Source: Lactiplantibacillus plajomi (GTDB taxonomy: Bacteria > Bacillota > Bacilli > Lactobacillales > Lactobacillaceae). From it: a stretch of DNA of 64,000 nt. A program made the translations under genes and the position numbers. Positions 25,713-33,709 of this stretch are shown in pieces. Each line of letters opens with the position of its first letter. Positions within the stretch are counted from its first letter, which is position 1. The stretch is from assembly GCF_005405405.1 (NCBI RefSeq), contig NZ_BJDZ01000011.1, forward strand, positions 29,426 to 93,425, read 5' to 3'. Below the pieces are notes generated by a model. It saw only the letters and a list, made by a program, of their open reading frames with translations, was not told where the DNA came from and did no database searches.

Positions 25713-25734
25713 ATTGTTCTCATCGCCCGTCAGC
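25713..25734 (+). repeat. 22-base direct repeat, copy 1
   Basis: ATTGTTCTCATCGCCCGTCAGC occurs here just beyond the Xis-like gene's stop and identically at 26533-26554 before the integrase; similarity extends a few bases to the left. The two copies flank the Xis/CI control region. Confidence 0.75.
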
Positions 25735-25741
25735 CGTGAGG

Positions 25742-25936
25742 TTAAGCTACTGGTTTTTTATACGAATCTAGAAACTGTTCAAGATCGGCGCGCTTGATGC
25801 GCTTGATGCCGCCGATTGTAATAACTGGCAGTCCATAGGTGTCAGTCCACAAGCGCAAGGTCTTGTAAGTGACGCCTGCCGCGCGACAAGCGTTTGCCAT
25901 GCTCAGGTAAATTGGTGCTGTGGGTTGAGTTTTCAT
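25742..25936 (-). CDS. xis: Excisionase-like helix-turn-helix protein
   Basis: A 64-residue basic protein with a MerR-like winged helix-turn-helix (MANACRAAGVTYKTLRLWTDTYGLPVITIGGIKRIKRADLEQFLDSY), the form shared by many excisionases and small DNA-binding proteins of integrative elements. It is divergent from the CI-like regulator and probably the first gene of the leftward transcript through the Rep-like gene to mobilization. Such proteins steer the integrase toward excision by bending attachment-site DNA. Excisionase function is inferred from size, fold and location. Confidence 0.7.
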   Translation of the reverse strand: MKTQPTAPIYLSMANACRAAGVTYKTLRLWTDTYGLPVITIGGIKRIKRADLEQFLDSYKKPVA

Positions 25937-26100
25937 AATATCGTCTCCTTACAGTTTACTTTGTACAGGCTTAGTTAATCAGCTAAGCTCAGGCTAAGTT
26001 TCTCACCTGCTACGCGATAAGTCAACCCATTCCACAAAAAAATGCTGGATTTTTTTTAGTTAGTGTGCTAAGATGAGACTCAGAAAGGAGGCGATCCCGT
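25937..26100. promoter_or_regulatory. Divergent control region with repeated CTTAG/CTAAG motifs
   Basis: Between xis and the CI-like gene an inverted repeat GCTTAG/CTAAGC (25969-25974 and 25983-25988) is followed by GGCTAAG (25992-25998) and by GCTAAG at 26067-26072, next to the likely -10 of the regulator gene. These repeated half-sites are good candidates for the operators of the CI-like protein, which would repress leftward transcription and control its own. Confidence 0.45.
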
Positions 26101-26511
26101 ATGGCAGAAAAAGACAGTAGCGCAAAGCGCATAAAAGCTGTTCGCATAAAACTCGGCTTAACAATGGAAGAGTTTGCCCAGAAAATCGACGAGAAAGCCA
26201 GCAGTGGCACGGTCGCCAATTGGGAGACCGGCTCAAATTTGCCCAACGCAACAAGACTGGCACGCATTGCCGATTTAGGACACGTCAGCGTCCCTTATTT
26301 GAGAGGCGTTTCGGACGACCCCGGCACCAACCAATGGACTGAGGCCATGCTAAAAAGCGCCGCTGAGTTGTCTCAACAGCGCCGCAATGTGGAAGATGCC
26401 GCAATGGAATTCTTGCGCGTATTGTACACGACAGCGGCAACCAAGCAAGACCTTAGCGGCTACGTGAAGTTTCTAAAGAAGCAGACCGAAGCGCTAAAGC
26501 ACCTAGAGTAG
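26101..26511 (+). CDS. CI-like XRE regulator of the element
   Basis: The 136-residue protein has an N-terminal helix-turn-helix (IKAVRIKLGLTMEEFAQKID.KASSGTVANWETGSNLPN) and a helical C-terminal part (about residues 75-136) that may serve for dimerisation; it lacks the Ser/Lys autocleavage domain of LexA-like repressors. AGGAGGCGATCCC precedes the ATG. It is divergent from the Xis-like gene and 70 bases upstream of the integrase, the usual position of the regulator that keeps an integrative element quiescent. Confidence 0.8.
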   Translation: MAEKDSSAKRIKAVRIKLGLTMEEFAQKIDEKASSGTVANWETGSNLPNATRLARIADLGHVSVPYLRGVSDDPGTNQWTEAMLKSAAELSQQRRNVEDAAMEFLRVLYTTAATKQDLSGYVKFLKKQTEALKHLE

Positions 26512-26532
26512 TGTTTTGTGATTCTCCTATTG

Positions 26533-26554
26533 ATTGTTCTCATCGCCCGTCAGC
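26533..26554 (+). repeat. 22-base direct repeat, copy 2
   Basis: Identical to 25713-25734. It lies in the 70-base gap between the CI-like gene and the integrase, 28 bases before the integrase start, where it could act on integrase transcription or translation. Confidence 0.75.
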
Positions 26555-26581
26555 GACAACATCGATAAGGAGATTTTTACA

Positions 26582-27832
26582 ATGGCAGTTACAGAAACAA
26601 AATACGGCACATATCTAGTTGAAGTACCTTATCCAAAGGCAGTTCAGCCGATTTTAGGCAAGCGGCGATTCCGCAAGACCGTGCCCACTGAGGCTGAAGG
26701 ATACCGTCTTCAGTCCGAGATCAGCAACAAGATTCAGAAGGTACTAGAGACTGGTACAGACCTAGCGCTTAGCCGCCGTGGCGCCATCAGCTTCAAGGCC
26801 TTTTACCAGCAGGAATGGCTCCCCATCTATGAGGACGGCGGTTCAGGGCGCACAACGCAAATCCCCAGCAAGGCCACACTGCGCGGAACCAAAGACATTT
26901 TCAGGTTGCACCTATTGCCGCTGTTTGGCCGGTATTCACTGAACGAGCTGAATAACAACACCGATTTAGTGCTGAACGAACTCGCATTTCTGAGCAAAAC
27001 GTATGCGAACATCAAAACGGTTAAAAGCTACGTAAACCAGCTATTTGATGTTGCTGAAGGCCGTCGGTTCATTGAACACAACCGCGTAAGTTCCGTGTTG
27101 CGCATGGTTGGCGACCCCAAGAAACAGCAATTGCGCAAAGAACGCGTTGCTGAGGGGCAGGCACTAACAAAGGCGCAAACAGTGCAATGGCTCGATGCCG
27201 CTAAGGCTGATTTTCAAGACGGCAAGCTTATCGAAAAAGATTACGTGCTGATTGTTCTCACCCTTTACATGGGATTACGCAAAAGCGAAGTTTATGCCGC
27301 CCAATGGCAACAAGTAAGCCTAACCAATCGCGAAATTGAAGTGAACCAATCATTTACGAACCGAGGCACCGAACTCGGCCCCACAAAAGGCCGAAAGGTG
27401 ACAATTTTCAAAGTGCCAGACGTGCTGGTTGACTTACTTGCAACATGGAAAGAGCACCAGGCAAACGAGCTTGCGACGATTGGCGTCACAAAGCCAGCTG
27501 GCGATCAATTCGTATTTACCTACACAGACAATCGCGGACACGTGAACCACGCGCTTCACCCGGATTACCTCAACTACCGATTGAACTCAATCGCGAAGCG
27601 CCATCCAGAACTCCCCCACCTGTGGCCGCACAAGCTACGCCACACATTCGCAACAGTTGCGCATCAAGAAGGGGTTGCCAAGCAAGCCGTCAGCGATCAC
27701 TTGACCCACTCGAATTTGGAAACCACCGATGTTTATCTCAATGCGCCGGAACGCGTGGGATTAGAAGCATGGGAAGGCTTCGCGGCTGGTCTGGCGGAGG
27801 GCCGCCAGCAACTCGAACAAAAGTTACCCTAA
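26582..27832 (+). CDS. int: Tyrosine integrase of the rpsI element
   Basis: The 416-residue site-specific recombinase catalyses integration into and excision from the rpsI 3' end. All catalytic residues are present: Arg233 (GLRKSE), Lys269 (GPTKGRK), His350 and Arg353 (HKLRHTFA), His376 (LTHSN) and Tyr385 (TTDVYLN). The N-terminal 60 residues should be the arm-binding domain, and about 65-170 the core-binding SAM-like domain. The start at 26582 follows AAGGAGATTTTTACA. An open frame continues 48 bases upstream but overlaps the 22-base repeat. The gene lies at the rpsI-proximal end, as usual for such elements. Confidence 0.93.
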   Translation: MAVTETKYGTYLVEVPYPKAVQPILGKRRFRKTVPTEAEGYRLQSEISNKIQKVLETGTDLALSRRGAISFKAFYQQEWLPIYEDGGSGRTTQIPSKATLRGTKDIFRLHLLPLFGRYSLNELNNNTDLVLNELAFLSKTYANIKTVKSYVNQLFDVAEGRRFIEHNRVSSVLRMVGDPKKQQLRKERVAEGQALTKAQTVQWLDAAKADFQDGKLIEKDYVLIVLTLYMGLRKSEVYAAQWQQVSLTNREIEVNQSFTNRGTELGPTKGRKVTIFKVPDVLVDLLATWKEHQANELATIGVTKPAGDQFVFTYTDNRGHVNHALHPDYLNYRLNSIAKRHPELPHLWPHKLRHTFATVAHQEGVAKQAVSDHLTHSNLETTDVYLNAPERVGLEAWEGFAAGLAEGRQQLEQKLP

Positions 27833-27850
27833 GCGTTCGTAAGACTTCAC

Positions 27851-27909
27851 TACCCCAACAGCCAAAAAACGCATGACAGAAACCCCGCGTACCCCAAATC
27901 TTACCCCAA
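27851..27909 (+). repeat. Possible integrase arm-type repeats, right end
   Basis: TACCCCAA occurs at 27851-27858 and, within ACCCCAAATCTTACCCCAA, twice more at 27891-27909; the latter block matches 17248-17266 at the other end. The block lies about 140 bases inside the right core. Confidence 0.5.
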
Positions 27910-27916
27910 CAAGACG

Positions 27917-27957
27917 AAAAAAAAGCAACCAACCCATTGCTGGGGTAGTTGCTTCTT
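27917..27957. terminator. Terminator between integrase and rpsI, carried by the element
   Basis: On the minus strand AAGCAACTACCC pairs with GGGTTGGTTGCTT around CAGCAAT and is followed by eight T. It now serves as the rpsI terminator and may also stop integrase transcription from the other side. Confidence 0.75.
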
Positions 27958-28007
27958 GGTAAAAATGTTCGTCTGAACGCCGGTATAACGGCGTTTCTCT
28001 TCGCGAA

Positions 28008-28400
28008 TTAACGCTTAGAGAATTGACTAGCCTTACGAGCCTTCTTGAGACCTGGCTTCTTACGTTCCGTCATACGTGCATCACGAGTTAAGAGACCCGC
28101 GCGCTTCAACGGAGTACGGAAATCCGGATCAACAGTGAGCAATGCCCGTGCGATCCCGTGACGAGTTGCGCCGGCTTGACCATGGAAGCCACCACCATTA
28201 ACGTTTACTAAAACATCGTATTGATCGGTAGTTTCAGTAACTTCGAATGGTTGTAACAATTCCTTGCGAATATCTGCAAATGGAATGTAGTCGTCGACCG
28301 ACTTATCATTCATAACAATTTTACCAGTACCGGGTACTAAACGTACGCGGGCAACTGAATTTTTACGACGGCCTGTGCCGCGATATTGTACTTGAGCCAA
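28008..28400 (-). CDS. rpsI: 30S ribosomal protein S9
   Basis: The 130-residue protein is full length, with the conserved basic C-terminal tail ending SKR that reaches the P-site tRNA anticodon region. It is the second gene of the rplM-rpsI operon. Its last 14 codons (28008-28049) were probably supplied by the mobile element, because the displaced original end lies at 17092-17142. Despite 11 base differences the protein end is unchanged, so function should be intact. Confidence 0.97.
   Translation of the reverse strand: MAQVQYRGTGRRKNSVARVRLVPGTGKIVMNDKSVDDYIPFADIRKELLQPFEVTETTDQYDVLVNVNGGGFHGQAGATRHGIARALLTVDPDFRTPLKRAGLLTRDARMTERKKPGLKKARKASQFSKR
28050..28058 (-). repeat. Attachment core, right boundary, inside rpsI
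   Basis: ACCTGGCTT here covers the Lys-Pro-Gly codons near the rpsI 3' end and matches the left core at 17134-17142. Confidence 0.65.
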
Positions 28401-28413
28401 TGTAGTTTCCTCC

Positions 28414-28857
28414 TTAGATTAAGTTAGTGATATCCAAAACTTCAGGCTTTTGTGCTTGTTGCGTATGTTCTGCACCAGCATAAACATGCAACTTCAAGCC
28501 CATCTTGTGGCCTAAAGAGTTGTGAGGAAGCATACCTTTAACTGAAGTTTCAATCAATTTAGTAGGTTCCTTTGCTAAGAAGTCACCGGCAGTCCGTTCC
28601 TTTAAACCACCAGCATAAGCAGTATGATGATAATAAATCTTCTTTTCTGCTTTCTTCCCAGTTAAAGCCACCTTGCTTGCATTAATAACGATAACGTTAT
28701 CACCAGTATCTACGTTAGGGGTAAATACGGGCTTGTTCTTACCACGCAAGATTGATGCTACGACAGTTGAGAGACGACCCAAAGGTACATCGGTTGCATC
28801 AACTACAACCCATTTACGATCAATTTCACCTGGTTTAGCCATATATGTTGTACGCAC
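28414..28857 (-). CDS. rplM: 50S ribosomal protein L13
   Basis: The 147-residue product has the usual L13 length and motifs ([29 protein letters not shown]). The start is a GTG at 28857 giving [12 protein letters not shown] as N-terminus, preceded by GGAGGAACACAAC; in-frame codons further upstream lie in the leader. It is followed 13 bases later by rpsI. Confidence 0.95.
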   Translation of the reverse strand: MRTTYMAKPGEIDRKWVVVDATDVPLGRLSTVVASILRGKNKPVFTPNVDTGDNVIVINASKVALTGKKAEKKIYYHHTAYAGGLKERTAGDFLAKEPTKLIETSVKGMLPHNSLGHKMGLKLHVYAGAEHTQQAQKPEVLDITNLI

Positions 28858-28934
28858 GTTGTGTTCCTCCATTTTCTGTGTTTGTTTGACACTCAATAAG
28901 ATTTCCGGGGCTTATCGTGGGGCAAACAATACCA
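28858..28934 (-). promoter_or_regulatory. Leader of the rplM-rpsI transcript
   Basis: About 77 bases separate the predicted transcription start from the GTG of rplM. Firmicute rplM genes often carry an autoregulatory L13 leader RNA in this position. The piece GCCCCACGATAAGCCCCGG could form part of such a structure, but I cannot confirm the consensus by eye. Confidence 0.3.
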
Positions 28935-28940
28935 ACGATT

Positions 28941-28969
28941 AGTTTACCTAACTTCTGATCAGAAGTCAA
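28941..28969 (-). promoter_or_regulatory. Promoter of rplM-rpsI
   Basis: TTGACT (28964-28969) and TAAACT (28941-28946) are spaced by exactly 17 bases on the minus strand; the -35 overlaps the truA stop codon. Confidence 0.65.
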
Positions 28970-29754
28970 TCATTTCTTAAATCATCCGCCAAATCTTGAG
29001 CTTCATAATACACCTTTTTCATATAAAGTCCAGCTGCCGGTGCGGTTCCGCGCGCCCGCGCGCGATTTTTGGCCGCTAATAACGCTGGAATACAGTCAAC
29101 TGCGCGCCGGCCCTGGCCAATTTCCATCAGGACGGCGACCATGATGCGCACCTGGTTATATAAAAAACCACTGCCACAAAATTCAAACTGAATCTCCCCT
29201 TCGTCCGGCAACGCCCAGGCTTTGGCAGAAAAGATTTCCCGCACGTGGTCGTGTGCCTGGGAGCCCGAAGCAACGAAAGTCGAAAAATCGTGCTTACCGA
29301 CTAAATCGGGAATGGCCTGCTGGATCCGATCAATATCGGACTGAAACTTGAAGTGGCCGGTGTAGTGGCGCTTAAACGGGTCAACGAATTCATTTTGATA
29401 AGCGCGGTACCAATAGCGTTTGCCCACGGTATCGTAGCGGGCGTGAAAATCATCCGGCACGATTTCGACCGCTTTGACCAACGTATCGGTCGGTAACATG
29501 CTGTTCAAGCCGCGACGAACCCCCTCGGCACTGATTTCGTACGGCAAGTCGAAGTGAATTGTCTGCCCAAAAGCGTGGACGCCGGCGTCGGTCCGCCCAG
29601 CACCGTAAATCACGATTGGGTCGGCCGGATCCTTGGCCATCTTATTCACGGCCTTGCTAAAAACCCGTTCGACCGTCCGCTGGTGCGGTTGGCGTTGAAA
29701 GCCGGCAAAATTGGTACCGTCATAGGCTAAAACTACTTTATATCTGGTTGTCAC
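28966..29754 (-). CDS. truA: tRNA pseudouridine synthase A
   Basis: The 262-residue enzyme isomerises uridines 38-40 in tRNA anticodon stems. The catalytic aspartate is in GAGRTDAGVHAFGQ (near residue 52), and the C-terminal FLYNQVRIMV motif is typical for TruA. It lies 63 bases downstream of ecfT across a possible weak terminator. The order ecfA1-ecfA2-ecfT-truA-rplM-rpsI is the ancestral Firmicute arrangement. Confidence 0.95.
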   Translation of the reverse strand: MTTRYKVVLAYDGTNFAGFQRQPHQRTVERVFSKAVNKMAKDPADPIVIYGAGRTDAGVHAFGQTIHFDLPYEISAEGVRRGLNSMLPTDTLVKAVEIVPDDFHARYDTVGKRYWYRAYQNEFVDPFKRHYTGHFKFQSDIDRIQQAIPDLVGKHDFSTFVASGSQAHDHVREIFSAKAWALPDEGEIQFEFCGSGFLYNQVRIMVAVLMEIGQGRRAVDCIPALLAAKNRARARGTAPAAGLYMKKVYYEAQDLADDLRND

Positions 29755-29770
29755 GAAATTCCTCCATTAA

Positions 29771-29797
29771 TTAAAAAGTCCGGGCGAGTCGCCCGAA
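29771..29797 (-). terminator. Possible terminator between ecfT and truA
   Basis: CGGGCG and CGCCCG pair closely on the minus strand and are followed by GACTTTTTAATT. The T-run is short, so read-through into truA is plausible. Confidence 0.45.
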
Positions 29798-29817
29798 CCC
29801 TAAACCAACAATTTTAA

Positions 29818-30618
29818 TCACGCCCGTAAAAAGACCAGCGCGGCGGTCAGCACCGCAAATCCTAGGGTGACCCAGGCGTCGCGGGCGTGCCACTTCAAAA
29901 TCCGAAACTTACTGCGGCCTTCGCCACCTTGATAACCACGGGCTTCCATCGCCGTGGCCAAATCTTCGGCCCGGTTGAACGAACTAACGAATAACGGAAT
30001 CAGCAACGGCACGATGGCGCGCATCTGTTGGAAGAGGTTCCCCTCACCAAAGTCGACCCCGCGGGCCCGTTGCGCGTTCATGATCTTCTCGGTCTCATCC
30101 ATCAACGTCGGCACGAACCGCAACGCAATCGATAACATCAACGCAACTTCGTAAACCGGAAAATGGACGGCTTTTAACGGCATCAAAATATATTCGATGG
30201 CGTCCGATAATTCCAGCGGTGGCGTTGTCAGCGTCAATAGCGTCGACATAAAGATGATCAGGACGAAGCGACAGAAAATGTACACCCCGTTGACCAGCCC
30301 CAACTGACTAATGGTGATGATGCCCCAGTGCCAGTAAACTTTACCACCACTGGCACTAAACAGAATCTGCAAGATCACGGTAAATAAAATCAGCCAAATC
30401 AGCGGCTTAACCCCGTTGATGAAGAACGACCACTTCACACCCGACAGCGTGATGGCCGCCAGCGTAAAGGCGAATAATAACGCGTAGGTCTGCCAATTAT
30501 TGGCAATAAAAATAATCCCGATAAAATAAAAACTTAATAATAGCTTAGCACGCGGGTCCATCCGGTGAATCAGAGAATCCCCCGGAATGTAACGGCCAAA
30601 AATCAACTTACTCATCAT
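29818..30618 (-). CDS. ecfT: ECF transporter transmembrane component T
   Basis: This polytopic protein of about 266 residues couples the two ATPases to interchangeable vitamin-binding S components. The two coupling helices carry the Ala-Arg-Gly motifs seen as [14 protein letters not shown] and [13 protein letters not shown]. It overlaps the end of ecfA2 by 11 bases. The start at 30618 is favoured by GGGAGGG eight bases upstream; an alternative ATG follows immediately. Confidence 0.93.
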   Translation of the reverse strand: MMSKLIFGRYIPGDSLIHRMDPRAKLLLSFYFIGIIFIANNWQTYALLFAFTLAAITLSGVKWSFFINGVKPLIWLILFTVILQILFSASGGKVYWHWGIITISQLGLVNGVYIFCRFVLIIFMSTLLTLTTPPLELSDAIEYILMPLKAVHFPVYEVALMLSIALRFVPTLMDETEKIMNAQRARGVDFGEGNLFQQMRAIVPLLIPLFVSSFNRAEDLATAMEARGYQGGEGRSKFRILKWHARDAWVTLGFAVLTAALVFLRA

Positions 30619-31495
30619 GGTCGTGACCCTCCCCAAACGCTGATTGTGGTAGCCCGGCCACGAGGTCCTGGGCTAACTCGTCTTCGGTCAGCGGCATTCG
30701 TTCGAACTGCCAACCGCGTTGTACGAGTTGGCGGGCAAAGGCGGTCGTTTTCGGCAAGCCAAGTTGGTGGTCCAACAACCACTGCGGGTCGGCGAAAATT
30801 TCACGCGGTGCCCCGGTCTTCACCACCCGACCACGGTCCATCACGATGACGTTATCGGCGTAGTTGGCCACGTCATCCATTTGATGGGTGACGAGTACGA
30901 CCGTTAAGTGGCGTTCGTGGCGCAGGCGGGCAAATATTTCCATCATTTCTAGCCGTCCCTGGGGATCTAACCCAGCCGTGGGTTCATCCAAGACCAGCAC
31001 GTCCGGTTGCATCGCTAGCACCCCGGCAATCGCGACACGCCGCATCTGGCCACCAGACAGGTCGAACGGTGACCGTTTCAAGAGCTCCTGTGGTAACCCG
31101 ACTAGCGCCAACATTTCAGCCGCCGTTTTAAGGGTAGCGGCTTCACTGACACCAAAGTTTTGCGGCCCAAACGCAATGTCTTTTTCGACCGTTTCTTCGA
31201 ACAACTGACTTTCAGGAAATTGAAAGACGATGCCGACGTGCTGGCGCAATCTCTTTAAATCCTTGTTACTCGTCTCCGGTGTAATCACCCGTTCACCGAT
31301 TGTCACCGTGCCACTAGTTGGTTTCAACAGGGCGTTCAAGTGCTGCAAAAGCGTCGACTTACCACTCCCGGTATGCCCAATCAGCGCGGTATACGACCCT
31401 TCCGGAATCGTGACGTTAATGTCGCTTAACGCCTTATTTTCGAACGGCGTCCCCGGTTGGTAGGTAAAATCTACTTGTTTGAACGTAATTGCCAT
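30608..31495 (-). CDS. ecfA2: ECF transporter ATP-binding protein EcfA2
   Basis: The 295-residue ATPase carries Walker A (GHTGSGKST), signature LSGGQMRRV, Walker B (VLVLDEP) and switch histidine ([10 protein letters not shown]). With EcfA1 it forms the heterodimer that powers vitamin uptake. It overlaps ecfA1 upstream by 25 bases and ecfT downstream by 11 bases. Its C-terminus is His/Asp-rich (GEGHDHDE). Confidence 0.94.
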   Translation of the reverse strand: MAITFKQVDFTYQPGTPFENKALSDINVTIPEGSYTALIGHTGSGKSTLLQHLNALLKPTSGTVTIGERVITPETSNKDLKRLRQHVGIVFQFPESQLFEETVEKDIAFGPQNFGVSEAATLKTAAEMLALVGLPQELLKRSPFDLSGGQMRRVAIAGVLAMQPDVLVLDEPTAGLDPQGRLEMMEIFARLRHERHLTVVLVTHQMDDVANYADNVIVMDRGRVVKTGAPREIFADPQWLLDHQLGLPKTTAFARQLVQRGWQFERMPLTEDELAQDLVAGLPQSAFGEGHDHDE

Positions 31496-32322
31496 AACCA
31501 GTCCGCCATTCCTTTCTCCGTTAAGTAAGTTGCGGGGACTTGGACCCCTTGACGCTTCAAAGCCGCCTTTAAACGTTCCGCGTAGGGCATGTCGAGTCCC
31601 ATCTTGATCAGATTCTCACCGTGCCGAAAAATCTCGGCCGGCGTGCCCTCCTCTTTAACCTCACCATCGTTAACGACGATAATTCGGTTGGCACTCGCGG
31701 CTTCGTCGATATCGTGCGTGATCGATAAAACGGTCAGTTGCCCGTCAGCCTTCATCTGCCGAATCGTTGCGAGCACTTCCGCCCGTCCGCGGGGATCAAG
31801 CATCGAGGTGGCTTCATCCAAAATGAGGATCCGTGGCCGCGCGGCAATCATGCCGGCTAGGGCGACTCGTTGCTTTTGCCCCCCTGAAAGGCGCGCCGGT
31901 TCCCGGGTCGCAAATTCCTGCATGTTGACTTGTTTCAGCGCTTGCTCGACGCGCGCCAGCATTTCATCCCTAGGGACCCCCTGGTTTTCTAGACCAAAGG
32001 CCACGTCGTCCGCCACGGTCGCACCAACGAACTGGTTATCCGGGTTCTGGAAGACCATCCCGATTTTCTTACGAATCTCCCAAACCGTTTCTTCGGACAG
32101 CACCTGTCCGTCCACGGTAACGGTCCCGGAGACCGGTGCCAACAACCCGTTCAGGTTTTTAGCCAGGGTCGACTTACCAGAACCGTTATGCCCAACGATG
32201 GCAACCCATTCGCCCGCTGCCACGGAAAAGGACACGTCCCGCAGCGTCAAAGCCGTTTCCGGCTGTTGCGGGTAGCGATAATTTAAATGTTGCACGTCAA
32301 TAATCGGACTCACCATCGTCAC
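31471..32322 (-). CDS. ecfA1: ECF transporter ATP-binding protein EcfA1
   Basis: The 283-residue ATPase carries Walker A (GHNGSGKST), signature LSGGQKQRV, Walker B (ILILDEA) and switch histidine ([10 protein letters not shown]). It is the first gene of the ecfA1-ecfA2-ecfT set. The start is uncertain between GTG 32322, preceded by AAGAGAAGAAATGA, and ATG 32316. In most lactobacilli rplQ would be its upstream neighbour; here an electron-transfer locus and an adhesin gene lie between. Confidence 0.94.
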   Translation of the reverse strand: MTMVSPIIDVQHLNYRYPQQPETALTLRDVSFSVAAGEWVAIVGHNGSGKSTLAKNLNGLLAPVSGTVTVDGQVLSEETVWEIRKKIGMVFQNPDNQFVGATVADDVAFGLENQGVPRDEMLARVEQALKQVNMQEFATREPARLSGGQKQRVALAGMIAARPRILILDEATSMLDPRGRAEVLATIRQMKADGQLTVLSITHDIDEAASANRIIVVNDGEVKEEGTPAEIFRHGENLIKMGLDMPYAERLKAALKRQGVQVPATYLTEKGMADWLWQLRSNK

Positions 32323-32363
32323 TCATTTCTTCTCTTAATTGCTTTTTATCATACCATACCTGA

Positions 32364-33470
32364 CTATTTCAAATCACTAGCGGATCCGTATTTATAGCCG
32401 TTCTCACCAAACAGGGTGAAGTCGTCCTTTAAATTATCAGAGACGTAAACTTTCTTATCCTTGGTAATAAAAATTGCCCCGACACCCTGCTTTGCCTTAC
32501 CGTTAATGTAGCGCATGCCCTTTTTCAGACCCATGTCGAAGGTGGCCGTTGATAACCCGTCACCATCCGTTGACTTCTTTGAGATGATCGAAACGCCCAT
32601 TAAGTTGTTGCTGTACGGCGCCCCGGTCTTCGGGTCCATTAAGTGGCTATAAACCTTACCATTTTTACGGAGCACCCGTTCGTAAATCCCGGAAGTGACG
32701 ATTGACTTGTTCTTAGCCGGAATCGACCCGATTGACGTCCCACGCGCTTCCTTAGGATCCTGAATACCGACCGTCCAGTTACCCGACTTGGTCCCCTTCG
32801 GACTATCGCCCATCACGTAAATATTTCCGCCCAGGTCAATAATGGCCGTCGACACGCCGTGATTTAAGAAGTAGGTCTTCACTTGATCGGTCATGTAACC
32901 CTTCGCGATTCCGCCCAGGTCAAGTTGCATGCCCTTCTTCTCCAGGTAGACCGACCGTTTCTTATCATTCAATTTCACTTTACGGTAATCGACCAGCTTG
33001 ACGTTGGTTGCGATTTCCTGCTTGGTTGGCACCTTGGCATCCGAAAAGCCAATGTGCCAGAGCTGGGTGATCGGTCCGATCGATAAATCAAACGAATCGT
33101 TAGAATTTTGACTGTAGTAGTAAGCCCGCTTGATCATCGGGTACAGGTCTTTGCTGACCACGACCGGGTGCTTACCGGCAGCGGCGTTGACCTTGTCGAT
33201 TTCCGAGCCCTTCTGGTTAACGGTGATTTTTTTGGCCTCGCGCTTTAACAGCTTGAACGCGTCGTCCAAAACGTGTTTCTTATTCTTGTTATAAATTCGT
33301 AACGTGACCACGGTACCCATCATAAACTGGGTATCCTCAGTCGGCGTTTGCACGACCTTAGTCGGTTTAGGTCGCTGGTTAGCCGCTTTTTGCTTGGTGA
33401 TACCGCACGCACTTAACGGCACTAACAGGGTCAACACTAACCCCACCTGAATTAATTTACGTAATTTCAT
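32364..33470 (-). CDS. fmnB: FAD:protein FMN transferase, lipoprotein (ApbE/FmnB-like)
   Basis: The 368-residue enzyme attaches FMN from FAD to Thr residues of extracytoplasmic flavoproteins. It has a lipobox LVPLSAC near residue 22 and ApbE motifs such as MGTVVTLRIY, LDLGGIAKGYMTD, TSGIYERVL and HLMDPKTGAP. Its evident substrate is the PplA-like protein encoded just upstream, which has two flavinylation motifs. The ATG at 33470 follows GGGGACG and gives a proper signal peptide; the frame extends 30 bases further. It belongs to the flavin-based extracellular electron transfer system described in Listeria and L. plantarum. Confidence 0.9.
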   Translation of the reverse strand: MKLRKLIQVGLVLTLLVPLSACGITKQKAANQRPKPTKVVQTPTEDTQFMMGTVVTLRIYNKNKKHVLDDAFKLLKREAKKITVNQKGSEIDKVNAAAGKHPVVVSKDLYPMIKRAYYYSQNSNDSFDLSIGPITQLWHIGFSDAKVPTKQEIATNVKLVDYRKVKLNDKKRSVYLEKKGMQLDLGGIAKGYMTDQVKTYFLNHGVSTAIIDLGGNIYVMGDSPKGTKSGNWTVGIQDPKEARGTSIGSIPAKNKSIVTSGIYERVLRKNGKVYSHLMDPKTGAPYSNNLMGVSIISKKSTDGDGLSTATFDMGLKKGMRYINGKAKQGVGAIFITKDKKVYVSDNLKDDFTLFGENGYKYGSASDLK

Positions 33471-33500
33471 CTCGTTGACGTCCCCTATCACTAATTTCAT

Positions 33501-33709
33501 TCGTCATTATACCAAAGTTTTTGCGATCAGTCGGTTCCAATTTAAAGCCCTTTCAGTCACCGGCGGACCAACTGTTGATTTCTTCACAGCTTCAACAACA
33601 ACGCAATACATTACAATGCGACTCCTGTGAATAAACCCACAATTCAAATTCTAGCGATAAAAAAAGGCCCTCGGCTTACGCCTCAGGCCACGTATTTAAC
33701 GTAATTTGC
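33501..33709. terminator. Gap between fmnB and pplA with terminator at 33660-33693
   Basis: On the minus strand GGCC.GAGGC and GCC.AGGGCC form a stem with a GTAA loop followed by seven T, which ends the pplA transcript. fmnB must therefore have its own promoter in the remaining 150 bases or depend on read-through. Confidence 0.75.

Larger units (their letters stand above)
17134..28058. mobile_element. Integrative mobilizable element inserted in rpsI
   Basis: The element is bounded by 9-base direct repeats (ACCTGGCTT at 17134-17142 and 28050-28058) inside two copies of the rpsI 3' end; the unit is about 10.9 kb. The content is a tyrosine integrase at the rpsI side, a CI-like regulator, a Xis-like protein, a Rep-like HUH protein, MobC, a MOBP-type relaxase, an XRE regulator, a lipoprotein and three small unknown proteins. 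No VirD4-type coupling protein, VirB4 ATPase or other secretion gene is present, hence mobilizable rather than self-conjugative. The flanks belong to the core chromosome. rpsI is a known integration site for elements in Firmicutes. Confidence 0.88.

Noticed and set aside
17134..28058. Element as a complete self-transmissible ICE
   Set aside because: No coupling ATPase, VirB4-like ATPase or other secretion components were found among its genes.
17134..28058. Element as a prophage remnant because of the int, CI-like and Xis-like block
   Set aside because: There are no capsid, packaging, tail or lysis genes, while MobC and a relaxase are present.
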